A DNA stretch of 64,000 nt. It comes from Chitinophaga niabensis (lineage in GTDB: Bacteria; Bacteroidota; Bacteroidia; Chitinophagales; Chitinophagaceae). The stretch spans positions 2,544,482 through 2,608,481 of the forward strand of contig NZ_FSRA01000001.1 of the NCBI RefSeq assembly GCF_900129465.1, read 5' to 3'. Made by a program: the position numbers and the translations under genes. The notes below the pieces were generated by a model, which saw nothing but the letters and a program-made list of their open reading frames with translations, was not told where the DNA came from and ran no database searches. Below, in pieces: positions 1 to 7,973 of this stretch (positions are counted from its first letter, which is position 1; every line of letters starts with the position of its first letter).

Positions 1-288
1 GTTGTTATTAAAGATCTCGATCGCCAGTAATAGCTTCTTTTTGGCATTGGCGTAAGCAGTATCCGTACCGGAATTCTGGAGGATGAATGTGGCCCAGTCC
101 ACCTGCGTTTGCAGGGTAACTTTGGAACCGGGGGCCGTCATGCCCAGTTCCGTTCCTTCAGTCGTTTTGGAGATCAGTTCTTTTGTAGATGCTATGATAT
201 TCACCAGTTCGTTCTTAAAGGCGGAAGGAGCATCGTCCTTTTTACAGGCGGTGAACAGTACAAGCAGTATAAATAATATCTTTTTCAT
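1..288 (-). CDS. Partial lipoprotein, FIVAR-like module
   Basis: Only the first 96 residues are inside the window; the frame is open to the left edge. The product begins with a lipoprotein signal (hydrophobic residues 3-12, then LFTAC, with Cys15 as the probable lipid-anchored residue) and a KKDD stretch typical of exported Bacteroidota lipoproteins. Residues of about 25-95 look like a FIVAR-type helical module: two helices joined by a turn reading EGTELGMTAPGSK, then an alanine/lysine-rich helix. This assignment is from memory of the family pattern and is tentative. The gene starts 18 bp after the SusD stop on the same strand, so it is probably the third gene of the PUL1 operon. It would act on the cell surface as an accessory glycan-binding lipoprotein. 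Confidence 0.75.
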   Translation of the reverse strand, partial: MKKILFILLVLFTACKKDDAPSAFKNELVNIIASTKELISKTTEGTELGMTAPGSKVTLQTQVDWATFILQNSGTDTAYANAKKKLLLAIEIFNNN

Positions 289-306
289 GTTGGAAAGTTT
301 TGGATG

Positions 307-1935
307 TTAGAAACCATAACCAGTATTTTGCCCCAGTGTGGAAGGATCAGGCATACCGTCGAATTGCGACTGCGGCACAGGGCGCAACACATGGAACGGC
401 TGGATGTAAGCGCTTGCTTCCGGGTTATAGGCCCTCACTCTTGTGATCAGTGTGCCGGTACGTTTCAGATCGAACCAGCGCATCATTTCTCCACCCAGTT
501 CACGCGCTCTTTCATCCAGAATAAAATCCACCGTCATTTGTGAAGCATCTACATCCATTTCTGCTTCATGCCCCGGTACCGTGGCGCGGTCCCGGATCAC
601 ATTCACATCGTTTGCCGCAAGGCCCGGTTGTGATTTCATGATATAAGCCTCTGCCCGCATGAGATAAACATCTGCGAGGCGGATCACGGAATAATCTTCT
701 GCGCTGTTTTCGGTAGACAGTGCGCCGGGTCTTGTATGATCATCAAATTTTTTAAATCCTATGAATACTTTAGGGTCTTTAGGAATGCCATTCGCACTGT
801 AGAGGTCATTCACATCTTTGGCGGTATAACGGTTCACAGCCCTGGCCCTGTCTGCCGCGCTGAATACATAAGGCACAAAGAACAAGGCCGTATCCACATA
901 AGGAGTCACCTGCAAAGGCAGTTTATTAGTGGGTTTGTTGTAATACCACACTGTCTGGAAACCATCTTTCCAACGGGCATCCGCATCACGGTTAAAGAGG
1001 CCCAGGTAGAACCTGGAAGCTACCATCTGCACACCGCCATAACCCGTCCAGATCAGTTCCGTTTGAATACCGGGGAACTGGTCAATGAAAGGAGAGAATG
1101 CCTGGAACCAGAAATTAGCACCTGCCTGGTTAAAGCTTTTATCCTTACCCCAGTTCACCTGCCAAATGAATTCTTTGCTGCGGTCAAGGGCCGCATTCCA
1201 GAGATCTTTCCATTTAGGGATGAGCGCGTAATTATATTTAGTGATCACATTGGAGCTGTATTCGATCACCTTATCCCAGTCCTTATGATATAAATGCACC
1301 CGTGCCAGGAAGGCTTCCACCACCGGTTTAGTAATGCGGCCTGTTTCTGTGGAAGTAAGCGGTACCGTGGTCAGCGCTTCATTCAGGCATTTGAATATCT
1401 CTGTATAAAATTCTTCTTCCGTACTGCGTGCGGCAATCAGCCCCTCATTATAGTCAGTGGTTCTAGGCAGATGCACCCCTCCCCAGGTATTCACGATGAA
1501 GAAGAGGAAATAAGCTTTTAAGGTCAGCGCCTCCCCTATCTTCTGGCTCTTTTTGCTCTCTGAGCTCCAGGTGATATTTTTAGCCTGCTCCAGGAAATAA
1601 TTCGCATTCCATACGCCTTTATAATAGTGGTTCCACATATTCCCGTTCAACCCATATTGTGCATCCAGGGTACGGTATTCCGTTAACTGCACATTACCAT
1701 TTCCGCCACCGCGCAGCCAAATGTCCGTTCCACTTTCCGTCATATAACCCAGGTTGCCACTGCCATATCCCATCAACCGTAAACGGTCATATAAAGAGTT
1801 CAGTAAGGTCAGCGCACCCTCTTCTGTTTTGAATACCTGTGTGGTAGCGCCATAGGATTCTTCATTCAGGTATTTTTTGCAGGCTGTAAATGGTAACAAA
1901 AACAAACATGCATATAATAGTGAGATCTTTTTCAT
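307..1935 (-). CDS. susD: SusD/RagB-type surface glycan-binding lipoprotein (PUL1)
   Basis: A 542-residue SusD/RagB family lipoprotein, which forms the lid over the partner SusC channel and captures glycan outside the cell. I chose the start at 1935 (MKKISLLYACLF...) because it gives a clean lipoprotein signal ending FTACKK. The frame stays open for 76 more codons, but those lie inside the susC reading frame and encode no signal. Family marks are the N-terminal KKYLNE segment, the TPR-like helical region with LKAYFLF and FLARVHLYHKDWDKV, and the C-terminal block VIRLADVYLMRAEAY...ELGGEMMRWFDLKRTG. The start lies 10 bp after the susC stop, so the two are co-transcribed and probably coupled in translation. 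Confidence 0.93.
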   Translation of the reverse strand: MKKISLLYACLFLLPFTACKKYLNEESYGATTQVFKTEEGALTLLNSLYDRLRLMGYGSGNLGYMTESGTDIWLRGGGNGNVQLTEYRTLDAQYGLNGNMWNHYYKGVWNANYFLEQAKNITWSSESKKSQKIGEALTLKAYFLFFIVNTWGGVHLPRTTDYNEGLIAARSTEEEFYTEIFKCLNEALTTVPLTSTETGRITKPVVEAFLARVHLYHKDWDKVIEYSSNVITKYNYALIPKWKDLWNAALDRSKEFIWQVNWGKDKSFNQAGANFWFQAFSPFIDQFPGIQTELIWTGYGGVQMVASRFYLGLFNRDADARWKDGFQTVWYYNKPTNKLPLQVTPYVDTALFFVPYVFSAADRARAVNRYTAKDVNDLYSANGIPKDPKVFIGFKKFDDHTRPGALSTENSAEDYSVIRLADVYLMRAEAYIMKSQPGLAANDVNVIRDRATVPGHEAEMDVDASQMTVDFILDERARELGGEMMRWFDLKRTGTLITRVRAYNPEASAYIQPFHVLRPVPQSQFDGMPDPSTLGQNTGYGF

Positions 1936-1945
1936 GCTTCCAGTT

Positions 1946-4885
1946 TTAAAAAGTGAGGTTAAAACCAATGTTATAGACCACCTCTCTGTCAGACAATCCG
2001 CCTTCTGCGGTATAACGCCAGTAGCGTAAAGGTTCGGCCGCAGCAACATATACCCGGGCACGTTCTGCAAACGGGAGCAGCTTAGTGAAGGTGTACCCCA
2101 GTGTGGCATTACGCAGCCGCACGAAGTCATTCTTGTAATAGCCAATAGAAGAAATAAAATCAAGGGAACTTCTGCCGGCTAAAGGTTGCGGGTATTTGTT
2201 GGAAGGATTGTCAGGCGTCCAGTAATCTATCTTCGCGGCATTAAAACGGCCCATGTCGTTCGCCCACCTGGTAGTACTCCAATCGTCCCGCGTTAGGGCG
2301 CCAATTTCAGAATACACATCCAGCATCAGATCAAAATTGCGGTAAGTGAGTGTGGTGGTAAGGGATGATCCCAGCGTGGGACGTTCCGTACCTATGATCT
2401 GCCGGTCGTTCCCCGTGATTGCACCATCACCGTCCATGTCTTTTATTTTTATTTCTCCCGGTTTACGGCCGTAGATAGCTGCAATATGCGCTTCATTGGT
2501 TTGCCAGATACCGGCGGATACATAATCAAACGTAACGCCATTCACCGGGTAACCAATCCACCAGCCATTCTGAATATCTTTTGTTAAACGGGGATCGTAG
2601 AGTTCTGTGAGTTCTTCTTTGTTATGATAGAAGTTAAGGCCCAGGCTCCAGCGCAGGTCTTTTTTATCAATAGCCACTGCATTCAGTGTGATCTCCACAC
2701 CGGTGTTCTGTGACTTACCAATGTTGGCCCATACGTTGTTGAAACCGGTAGTATAAGGCAGTTTACGCCTGTTCAGCAGGTCAGATGTTTTGGAACTGTA
2801 GAAGTCCACACTACCGGTGATACGGTTTTCGAACAAACCGAAATCAAGGCCGGCATTGAGCATTTTGGTCTTCTCCCATTTCAGTGTTTCCACAGCCAAT
2901 TGATCAGGTTCCAAAGTAGGATAAGGAATATCCCCACCAGATCCTCCGAAAATAGTATAGCGGGTAAGTACTGCGCCATAGGTAGCATAGGGACTGATGG
3001 CATTATTACCTGTTAAACCATAGCTGGCGCGCAGTTTAAGATTAGATACGGGCTTTACCTTAAAGAAGGGTTCTTCGCTGATATTCCATGCGGCGGCGAT
3101 AGAAGGGAAAAGGTCCCAGCGGTTACGTGGCGCCAGTTGGGAAGCACCATCATAACGCATGGTACCGGTAAGGATGTAACGGTCTTTATAAGCATACTGC
3201 ACACGGCCTACATAGGACAACTGTTGTGAACGTACAAATTCACTGCCCAGCGTTTTATTCTGTGTTAAGGCATCAATGTTATACCATTTGTATTGTGCCA
3301 ATGCCTGATCGCTGCCGGAAGCATTGCTGCTGAGGCTCCTGCTCTCCTGCAATTCAAATACACCAAATGCATCAATGGCATGATCGCCAAATGTTTTCTT
3401 ATAGTTCAGGATATTGTTCCAGGCATAACGGGAACTTTTGCCATTGCTGATGCTGGCCTGGTTCAATGCTTCCGCAAAAACGGCAGAGCGGTTATCTATA
3501 TAGGAACCGGCATCTGTAAACACCTGGTCCATGGAAAGATTGGTCCTGAAGTTTAAGCCAGGCAGGATGTCCACACTAAAGAATGCTTTGATGAAAGCCT
3601 GGTAGGCGCTCGACTGGGAATCCCATGCATCCCTGTTTTCGTCGAGGAATGGATTCTTGAGCAATGAATCGCCGATAGGGAAAGCGATCAGCTCTCCGTT
3701 CTCATCATACAATTCCACGGTGGGAATAAAACGGAATAAACGGTATCCGAAGCTGCCTGGTTCATTCTGCTGTTTTTCATAAGAAAGGCGGCTGGATAAA
3801 CCAATGCGAATGTTCTTGCGGATCTGCATATCGTGATCAGTGGAAAGAATGAAGCGGTCGTATTTGGCCATGTTCTTTCCACGGGCTTTATTGTTCAGGT
3901 AGTTGAAAGAGATCTTCTGCGAACCTCTGTCGCTGCCGGAAGTAAAGGTGATGGTATTGTTCGTCTGGAAGCCCAGTTTATCGTAATAGTCTTTAGCGAA
4001 ATTATTATCTACCTGCCCCAGTTTATCCAGTTCCACTGTAGAGAATATTTTAGCATCGTCTGCTGTGGAATTCCAGATCCCTGCGGCCCTGTTAGCATCC
4101 CGTTTGAACTGGATGTATTCTGCCGCTTTCATATTGCGGAGGTTGCCCCAGTAGTATTTGCCTACGCCGGTATATGAATCCACAGAAATGCGGCTCTTTC
4201 CTTTGATCCCCTTTTTAGTGGTGATCACAATGATACCGTTGGCTCCTCTTGATCCGTACAGGGCAGCAGAGGAGGCATCTTTCAGCACGTCCAGGGAGGC
4301 AATGTCGTTTTGATCGATGGTGTTGAGGGAACCGTAATACGGCATTCCGTCTACGATCAGTAAAGGGGTATTGCTGGCGGCTACGGAACGGTTACCGCGG
4401 ATGCGGATGCTGCCGGCATCAGAACCGGTAGCCCTTACGCCTGCAAGGCCAACAAGACTGGACACTACGTTATTGCTTTGCATACGGGTGAGTTGTTCCG
4501 GTCCCATGGAAGCAACGGCGCCGGTGAGATCTTTCCTGCGCACGGTGGTATAACCGATCACTACCAGCTCTCCCAGCTTTTGCGGATCTGCCTGCAGAGA
4601 GATGTTGAGCACCTTTCTGCCGCCTACGGCCAACTCCTGTGTTAAATAACCAATACTGCTGGCTACGATAGTGTCTGTTGCTGCATTTAATGATAAGGTG
4701 AATCCTCCGTTGGGATCGGAAACGGTACCTGTGTTCCTGTTCTTGACCCTGACGGCTACGCCCGGGATCTGTGTTTGATTGACGGCGTCTGTAACCACAC
4801 CCTTCACTACATCCTGCGCATACCCCTGCAGGGCAAGCAGCAAACATAACATGCAGAGCATTGGTCTGAGTGAAGCACTTTTCAT
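1946..4885 (-). CDS. susC: SusC-type TonB-dependent outer membrane transporter (PUL1)
   Basis: A 979-residue SusC/RagA family TonB-linked porin that imports oligosaccharides across the outer membrane. The signal peptide covers about residues 1-23 (LLLALQGYAQ). A carboxypeptidase-regulatory-like domain follows at about 25-100 (VVTDAVNQTQIPGVAV, DPNGGF). The TonB-dependent plug begins near LGELVVIGYTTVRRKDLTG and carries the SusC signatures PLLIVDGMPYYG and SLDVLKDASSAALYGSRG. The rest is the beta-barrel, ending in the aromatic IGFNLTF. It has no STN domain, unlike the third SusC of this window, so it is probably not governed by an ECF/FecR pair. The best candidate regulator is the kelch/SARP protein encoded just upstream at 5125-7617. 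Confidence 0.95.
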   Translation of the reverse strand: MKSASLRPMLCMLCLLLALQGYAQDVVKGVVTDAVNQTQIPGVAVRVKNRNTGTVSDPNGGFTLSLNAATDTIVASSIGYLTQELAVGGRKVLNISLQADPQKLGELVVIGYTTVRRKDLTGAVASMGPEQLTRMQSNNVVSSLVGLAGVRATGSDAGSIRIRGNRSVAASNTPLLIVDGMPYYGSLNTIDQNDIASLDVLKDASSAALYGSRGANGIIVITTKKGIKGKSRISVDSYTGVGKYYWGNLRNMKAAEYIQFKRDANRAAGIWNSTADDAKIFSTVELDKLGQVDNNFAKDYYDKLGFQTNNTITFTSGSDRGSQKISFNYLNNKARGKNMAKYDRFILSTDHDMQIRKNIRIGLSSRLSYEKQQNEPGSFGYRLFRFIPTVELYDENGELIAFPIGDSLLKNPFLDENRDAWDSQSSAYQAFIKAFFSVDILPGLNFRTNLSMDQVFTDAGSYIDNRSAVFAEALNQASISNGKSSRYAWNNILNYKKTFGDHAIDAFGVFELQESRSLSSNASGSDQALAQYKWYNIDALTQNKTLGSEFVRSQQLSYVGRVQYAYKDRYILTGTMRYDGASQLAPRNRWDLFPSIAAAWNISEEPFFKVKPVSNLKLRASYGLTGNNAISPYATYGAVLTRYTIFGGSGGDIPYPTLEPDQLAVETLKWEKTKMLNAGLDFGLFENRITGSVDFYSSKTSDLLNRRKLPYTTGFNNVWANIGKSQNTGVEITLNAVAIDKKDLRWSLGLNFYHNKEELTELYDPRLTKDIQNGWWIGYPVNGVTFDYVSAGIWQTNEAHIAAIYGRKPGEIKIKDMDGDGAITGNDRQIIGTERPTLGSSLTTTLTYRNFDLMLDVYSEIGALTRDDWSTTRWANDMGRFNAAKIDYWTPDNPSNKYPQPLAGRSSLDFISSIGYYKNDFVRLRNATLGYTFTKLLPFAERARVYVAAAEPLRYWRYTAEGGLSDREVVYNIGFNLTF

Positions 4886-5031
4886 AAGTGTCTAGTTTTG
4901 GTTTGTTGATAAAATGAATTCGTCCGTGGATACTGTAGATATGTACATACAATGGGATGACCCTAAACTCACTGATTAATAGTAAGTTAAGTTGACATAA
5001 TTCGTCTCTTTGCTAAGAGGATTTACTTCAT

Positions 5032-5061
5032 ATGTACAAACATATATACAATGTACAAACA
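5032..5061. repeat. Two exact 11-bp direct repeats overlapping the PUL1 promoter
   Basis: ATGTACAAACA occurs at 5032-5042 and again at 5051-5061, 19 bp apart start to start, nearly two helical turns. The first copy covers most of the -7 element and the second lies in the spacer. Each contains the 6-bp palindrome TGTACA, which also occurs at 4942-4947. The position suggests an operator. SARP-type regulators bind direct repeats, and such a regulator is encoded next door, but the link is inference. Confidence 0.5.
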
Positions 5062-5068
5062 AAGCAAA
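5037..5068 (-). promoter_or_regulatory. Bacteroidota-type promoter for PUL1 susC
   Basis: On the minus strand there is TTTG (5065-5068), a 20-nt spacer and TATGTTTG (5037-5044), an exact match to the Bacteroidota consensus TTTG-N19-21-TAnnTTTG. Transcription should start near 5030, leaving a leader of about 145 nt before the susC ATG at 4885. Two exact ATGTACAAACA direct repeats overlap it. Confidence 0.65.
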
Positions 5069-5071
5069 TTA

Positions 5072-5096
5072 TTTTTTGCCCCGCTGGGGTAAAAAA
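5072..5096. other. Short hairpin between the regulator gene and the susC promoter
   Basis: A T6-G-CCCC arm (5072-5082), a GCT loop and a GGGG-T-A6 arm (5086-5096) pair almost perfectly on the plus strand (one G-U pair). It lies after the stop of the regulator gene (5125). The T-run precedes the stem in both orientations, so it is not a canonical intrinsic terminator. Its role is unknown. Confidence 0.4.
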
Positions 5097-5124
5097 GGGC
5101 TGTAATGAAGGAGGAATGGCTATC

Positions 5125-7617
5125 TTAAGCCTCTAAAGTAATTTCCGTAAAACTGCGGCCAAACTCCTGGCCATAACTTTCTTTGTATTCTTTGGTGAAT
5201 TTGAGGTAGGCATCCTTGGCCATTTTATGCCTTCCGGAGATGATGAGGCAACGGCATTTATATCCCAGGGCTTCCTCATTGAGATTATCAAAATGCAGGA
5301 TGGCATTAGTGACCTTTACAATGAACTCCGCTTCCGCCTGCAGGTCTGTAACGGCAATGTATTGCAACAGCAGGTCGGTAACCTGGCCGGAGATATTGGC
5401 TTTGATATCGTCCAGCCATTCATAATGTACGGTTTTCAGGAAAGAGCCGCGGTGTACGATCTGCAGGAGTTCATTTATGGCAGGTTTCTGCAGGGCTGGC
5501 TTATGTGCCATCCATTCTACGTAATGCTGATAGTCTATCTTCATGGAATCCTGCAGGATCTCGAACTTCCATTTGCCGGACTCGCGCCCGATGTGGCAGT
5601 CTCCTATCTTTTCCAGGATAGCCTTTAATTTCACGATGTTCACGGAATAGTTGTTCCGTGCATCTTTTGCAGGCTTATCACTCCACAGGGCTTCATAGAG
5701 TTCTTCTGAAGAGATGCCTTTTCCATCTTTATAAGTATAGATCAGGAGCAGCAGGAACAATTCCTTTAATAAAGGCGTGAACTGTTTTGTGATATCATTT
5801 CCACTTTTATCAAACACTTCAAACTGCCCGAAGAGATAAATAGTGGAAAGTTCAGCGGCTGCTTCCGGCGCTTCTTCATCAGGCAGCAGTACTGCGCGTT
5901 CTGCCGGTACAGGTACTTTCTTTTTACGGGCAAAATTATAAGCGAGCAACAGTATCACCAGGCCACCTGCTATGTACATCCAGAACCCAAAACGTTGTTT
6001 GCCTGCGGGTGCCCGTTCCGGCACTACAGGATTAGGCGGGAAATCCAGCGTATAGATCTTCAGGCTGGTAACATCATCCCGCTCATGATAAAGCGTTACC
6101 GTCACCAGTTTTTTGCTGGCGGGGCAGTAATACAGGTCTGCATAAGAACGGATATCATAGTAAGCATAAGGAATGGTGTCTCCCATCAATTGATAGGAAG
6201 GTGTTTCCAGTGAACCTTTTATGAGCTGTAATTTCGAATTGAACTTGTCTGTAGGATAGATGAGGGTATAATAATCCCGGCTGCCCGGATCGATGATCAG
6301 GCTGTTGGCAAAACAGAACTGGCTGGCAGGTTCCGGTAAATGATAGATATGTGAAAAGGTGCTGTTGCGCACGCTGTAGGCCATCAGGTCGTAATTATAC
6401 TTTGGGTTGATGGCCTGATCGCCTGTATTGCTGCCATATCCGCCCAATATGTAAGCAGTGTCTGTAGCTGCATTTGTACCTAAGGCAGCCAGGTAACGGG
6501 GCATAAAGGCATCGCCTTTTACAGCCAGTGAATCCCATTGCTGCGTAGGGATATGGTAACGCTGTACTTTATTTTTGTATTGCAGCTGGCCATATCCGCC
6601 TATTATATAGATAGCTGTATCTACAGTAGAATAGAACTTGTTGGCCTGCCACCATTCTGTAAGCTCTCCTGTTGCAAAGTTCACATCCCAGGTGCGGGTT
6701 GCCGTATCATAAGTGCTTACCTTCTGCTGGTCAATATAAAAGTTATATAACTGTTTATTAAAAACGGACTGATTGCCGGCGGGTAATACCTCACGCCCTT
6801 TAGCCAGTTGCACACCTGTAAAACGGAGGTCCTTCAAACTGAAACGGTAAAGGGAATCTTTGGCTACGATGTACAGCACTTCCTGCTGTTTGTCGAAGGC
6901 CACACTGGGAGATCCGTTGATGGTAGCAGTTTTAACTGTCATCCAGTTCTGGTGCCGTGGTTTTATCCAGGCGGGGTTCCTGATCAGCGCTGTTCTTTTC
7001 CCTGCACTGTCTCCAGCCTCAGTACCTCTTACCTCGGATAACGGAAAGTAGTGTTTCACCTTCCCGTCTTCGAGGATGCGGATATCTTTAATGTTCATCG
7101 GGGGCGTATCCAGTGTTTGATACCCTTCATAATTATTGGTGCCGAAGAAGATCTGGCAACAGGGGCTTTTATAAAGGTTCACCTTGCCTTTGCAGATGAA
7201 CTTGTCGTTCACGTAAAAGGAGGCTTCCTGCTGCGGTTCGTCAAAACGTATGCTGAAACGGCTCCAGCCGCCGTATAACTGAAGGGTATCTATAGTTACG
7301 TTGCCGGCTAATGTTTCTCCAATGATGAAATTGAAGGTGGCCAGCCTTTGATTATATACCACATCAATATTCTGACGGTTCCCTGTGATCACACGCATGA
7401 TGTAACCGAAATAGGTTTCCATATTCGGCTTGAACTTCAGGTCGAACGAAATTTCGGTGCCATTATGTAAACAGATCTCCTCGGCTGGTGTAAGGTGAAG
7501 GGAGGTTCTTTTTTCTGGTACTACTTCATGGCTGGAAAACCCCAAGCCATGCGATTGGCTAAAACCGGCATGGCAGACGAGGAGGATAGCGCTTAAACAA
7601 CAAATTATTTTCCACAT
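5125..7617 (-). CDS. Transmembrane one-component regulator: LamG-like, kelch propeller, SARP/BTAD
   Basis: The product is 830 residues from the start at 7617, chosen because the next residues (MWKIICCLSAILLVCHAGFSQ) form a signal peptide; the frame runs 29 codons further upstream without one. About residues 25-195 resemble a laminin-G/concanavalin-type jelly roll (NGTEISFDLKFKPN, FYVNDKFICKG). About 250-530 form a kelch-type propeller (YIIGGYGQ, YILGGYGSN). A single membrane helix lies at about 543-563 and is followed by KKK. The C-terminal region, from about 592, has a winged helix (LFGQFEVFDKSGNDI, EELYEALWSDKPAKDARNNY) and a helical repeat region resembling BTAD, so the cytoplasmic part has SARP architecture. 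It probably senses a glycan in the periplasm and controls the adjacent PULs. The domain calls are firm in outline; the ligand and targets are inferred. Confidence 0.8.
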   Translation of the reverse strand: MWKIICCLSAILLVCHAGFSQSHGLGFSSHEVVPEKRTSLHLTPAEEICLHNGTEISFDLKFKPNMETYFGYIMRVITGNRQNIDVVYNQRLATFNFIIGETLAGNVTIDTLQLYGGWSRFSIRFDEPQQEASFYVNDKFICKGKVNLYKSPCCQIFFGTNNYEGYQTLDTPPMNIKDIRILEDGKVKHYFPLSEVRGTEAGDSAGKRTALIRNPAWIKPRHQNWMTVKTATINGSPSVAFDKQQEVLYIVAKDSLYRFSLKDLRFTGVQLAKGREVLPAGNQSVFNKQLYNFYIDQQKVSTYDTATRTWDVNFATGELTEWWQANKFYSTVDTAIYIIGGYGQLQYKNKVQRYHIPTQQWDSLAVKGDAFMPRYLAALGTNAATDTAYILGGYGSNTGDQAINPKYNYDLMAYSVRNSTFSHIYHLPEPASQFCFANSLIIDPGSRDYYTLIYPTDKFNSKLQLIKGSLETPSYQLMGDTIPYAYYDIRSYADLYYCPASKKLVTVTLYHERDDVTSLKIYTLDFPPNPVVPERAPAGKQRFGFWMYIAGGLVILLLAYNFARKKKVPVPAERAVLLPDEEAPEAAAELSTIYLFGQFEVFDKSGNDITKQFTPLLKELFLLLLIYTYKDGKGISSEELYEALWSDKPAKDARNNYSVNIVKLKAILEKIGDCHIGRESGKWKFEILQDSMKIDYQHYVEWMAHKPALQKPAINELLQIVHRGSFLKTVHYEWLDDIKANISGQVTDLLLQYIAVTDLQAEAEFIVKVTNAILHFDNLNEEALGYKCRCLIISGRHKMAKDAYLKFTKEYKESYGQEFGRSFTEITLEA

Positions 7618-7973
7618 GGGAGACCAAAAAGCTTCTTTGCATACAAAATACTCATTTTTCTTGGTCGGAAAGCGACGATTCCTGATCATACGGCCAATCT
7701 TCATTGAATTCTATAACGGGAAGGTTTCAAGATAAAGATATTTTCAGTTTTTCCGCATTGGGGTAGCAATTACACTTAAATAAAAGCATTAATTAATGCG
7801 CTAATTTCTATAGTAGAAGAAAAAAACACTTACTACAACTCCCTGAATTACAACAATATTTAACCTTTTTGAAAATTAATTTCCCTATTAGTTCATTCAT
7901 TAACCCTTTTGTTAGTGCGATGCCGGTTTCTTGCATACAGATTCCACTTATTAAATGAAATGATTACCAGGTT
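7618..7973. promoter_or_regulatory. Divergent intergenic region between the regulator and the GH92 locus
   Basis: This 356-bp AT-rich region lies between two divergent genes and should hold both promoters. I found no clean TAnnTTTG element on either strand. It contains a perfect 14-bp palindrome, GCATTAATTAATGC (7786-7799), and beside it an inverted repeat TTCTA-TAG-TAGAA (7806-7818). Both are candidate regulator sites. Confidence 0.45.

Noticed and set aside
1936..2163. An extended start for the PUL1 SusD gene, 76 codons upstream
   Set aside because: The extra region lies inside the susC frame and carries no signal peptide, while the start at 1935 gives a clear lipoprotein signal.
5072..5096. 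A canonical terminator for the regulator gene
   Set aside because: The U-run lies before the stem and not after it in the transcribed direction.
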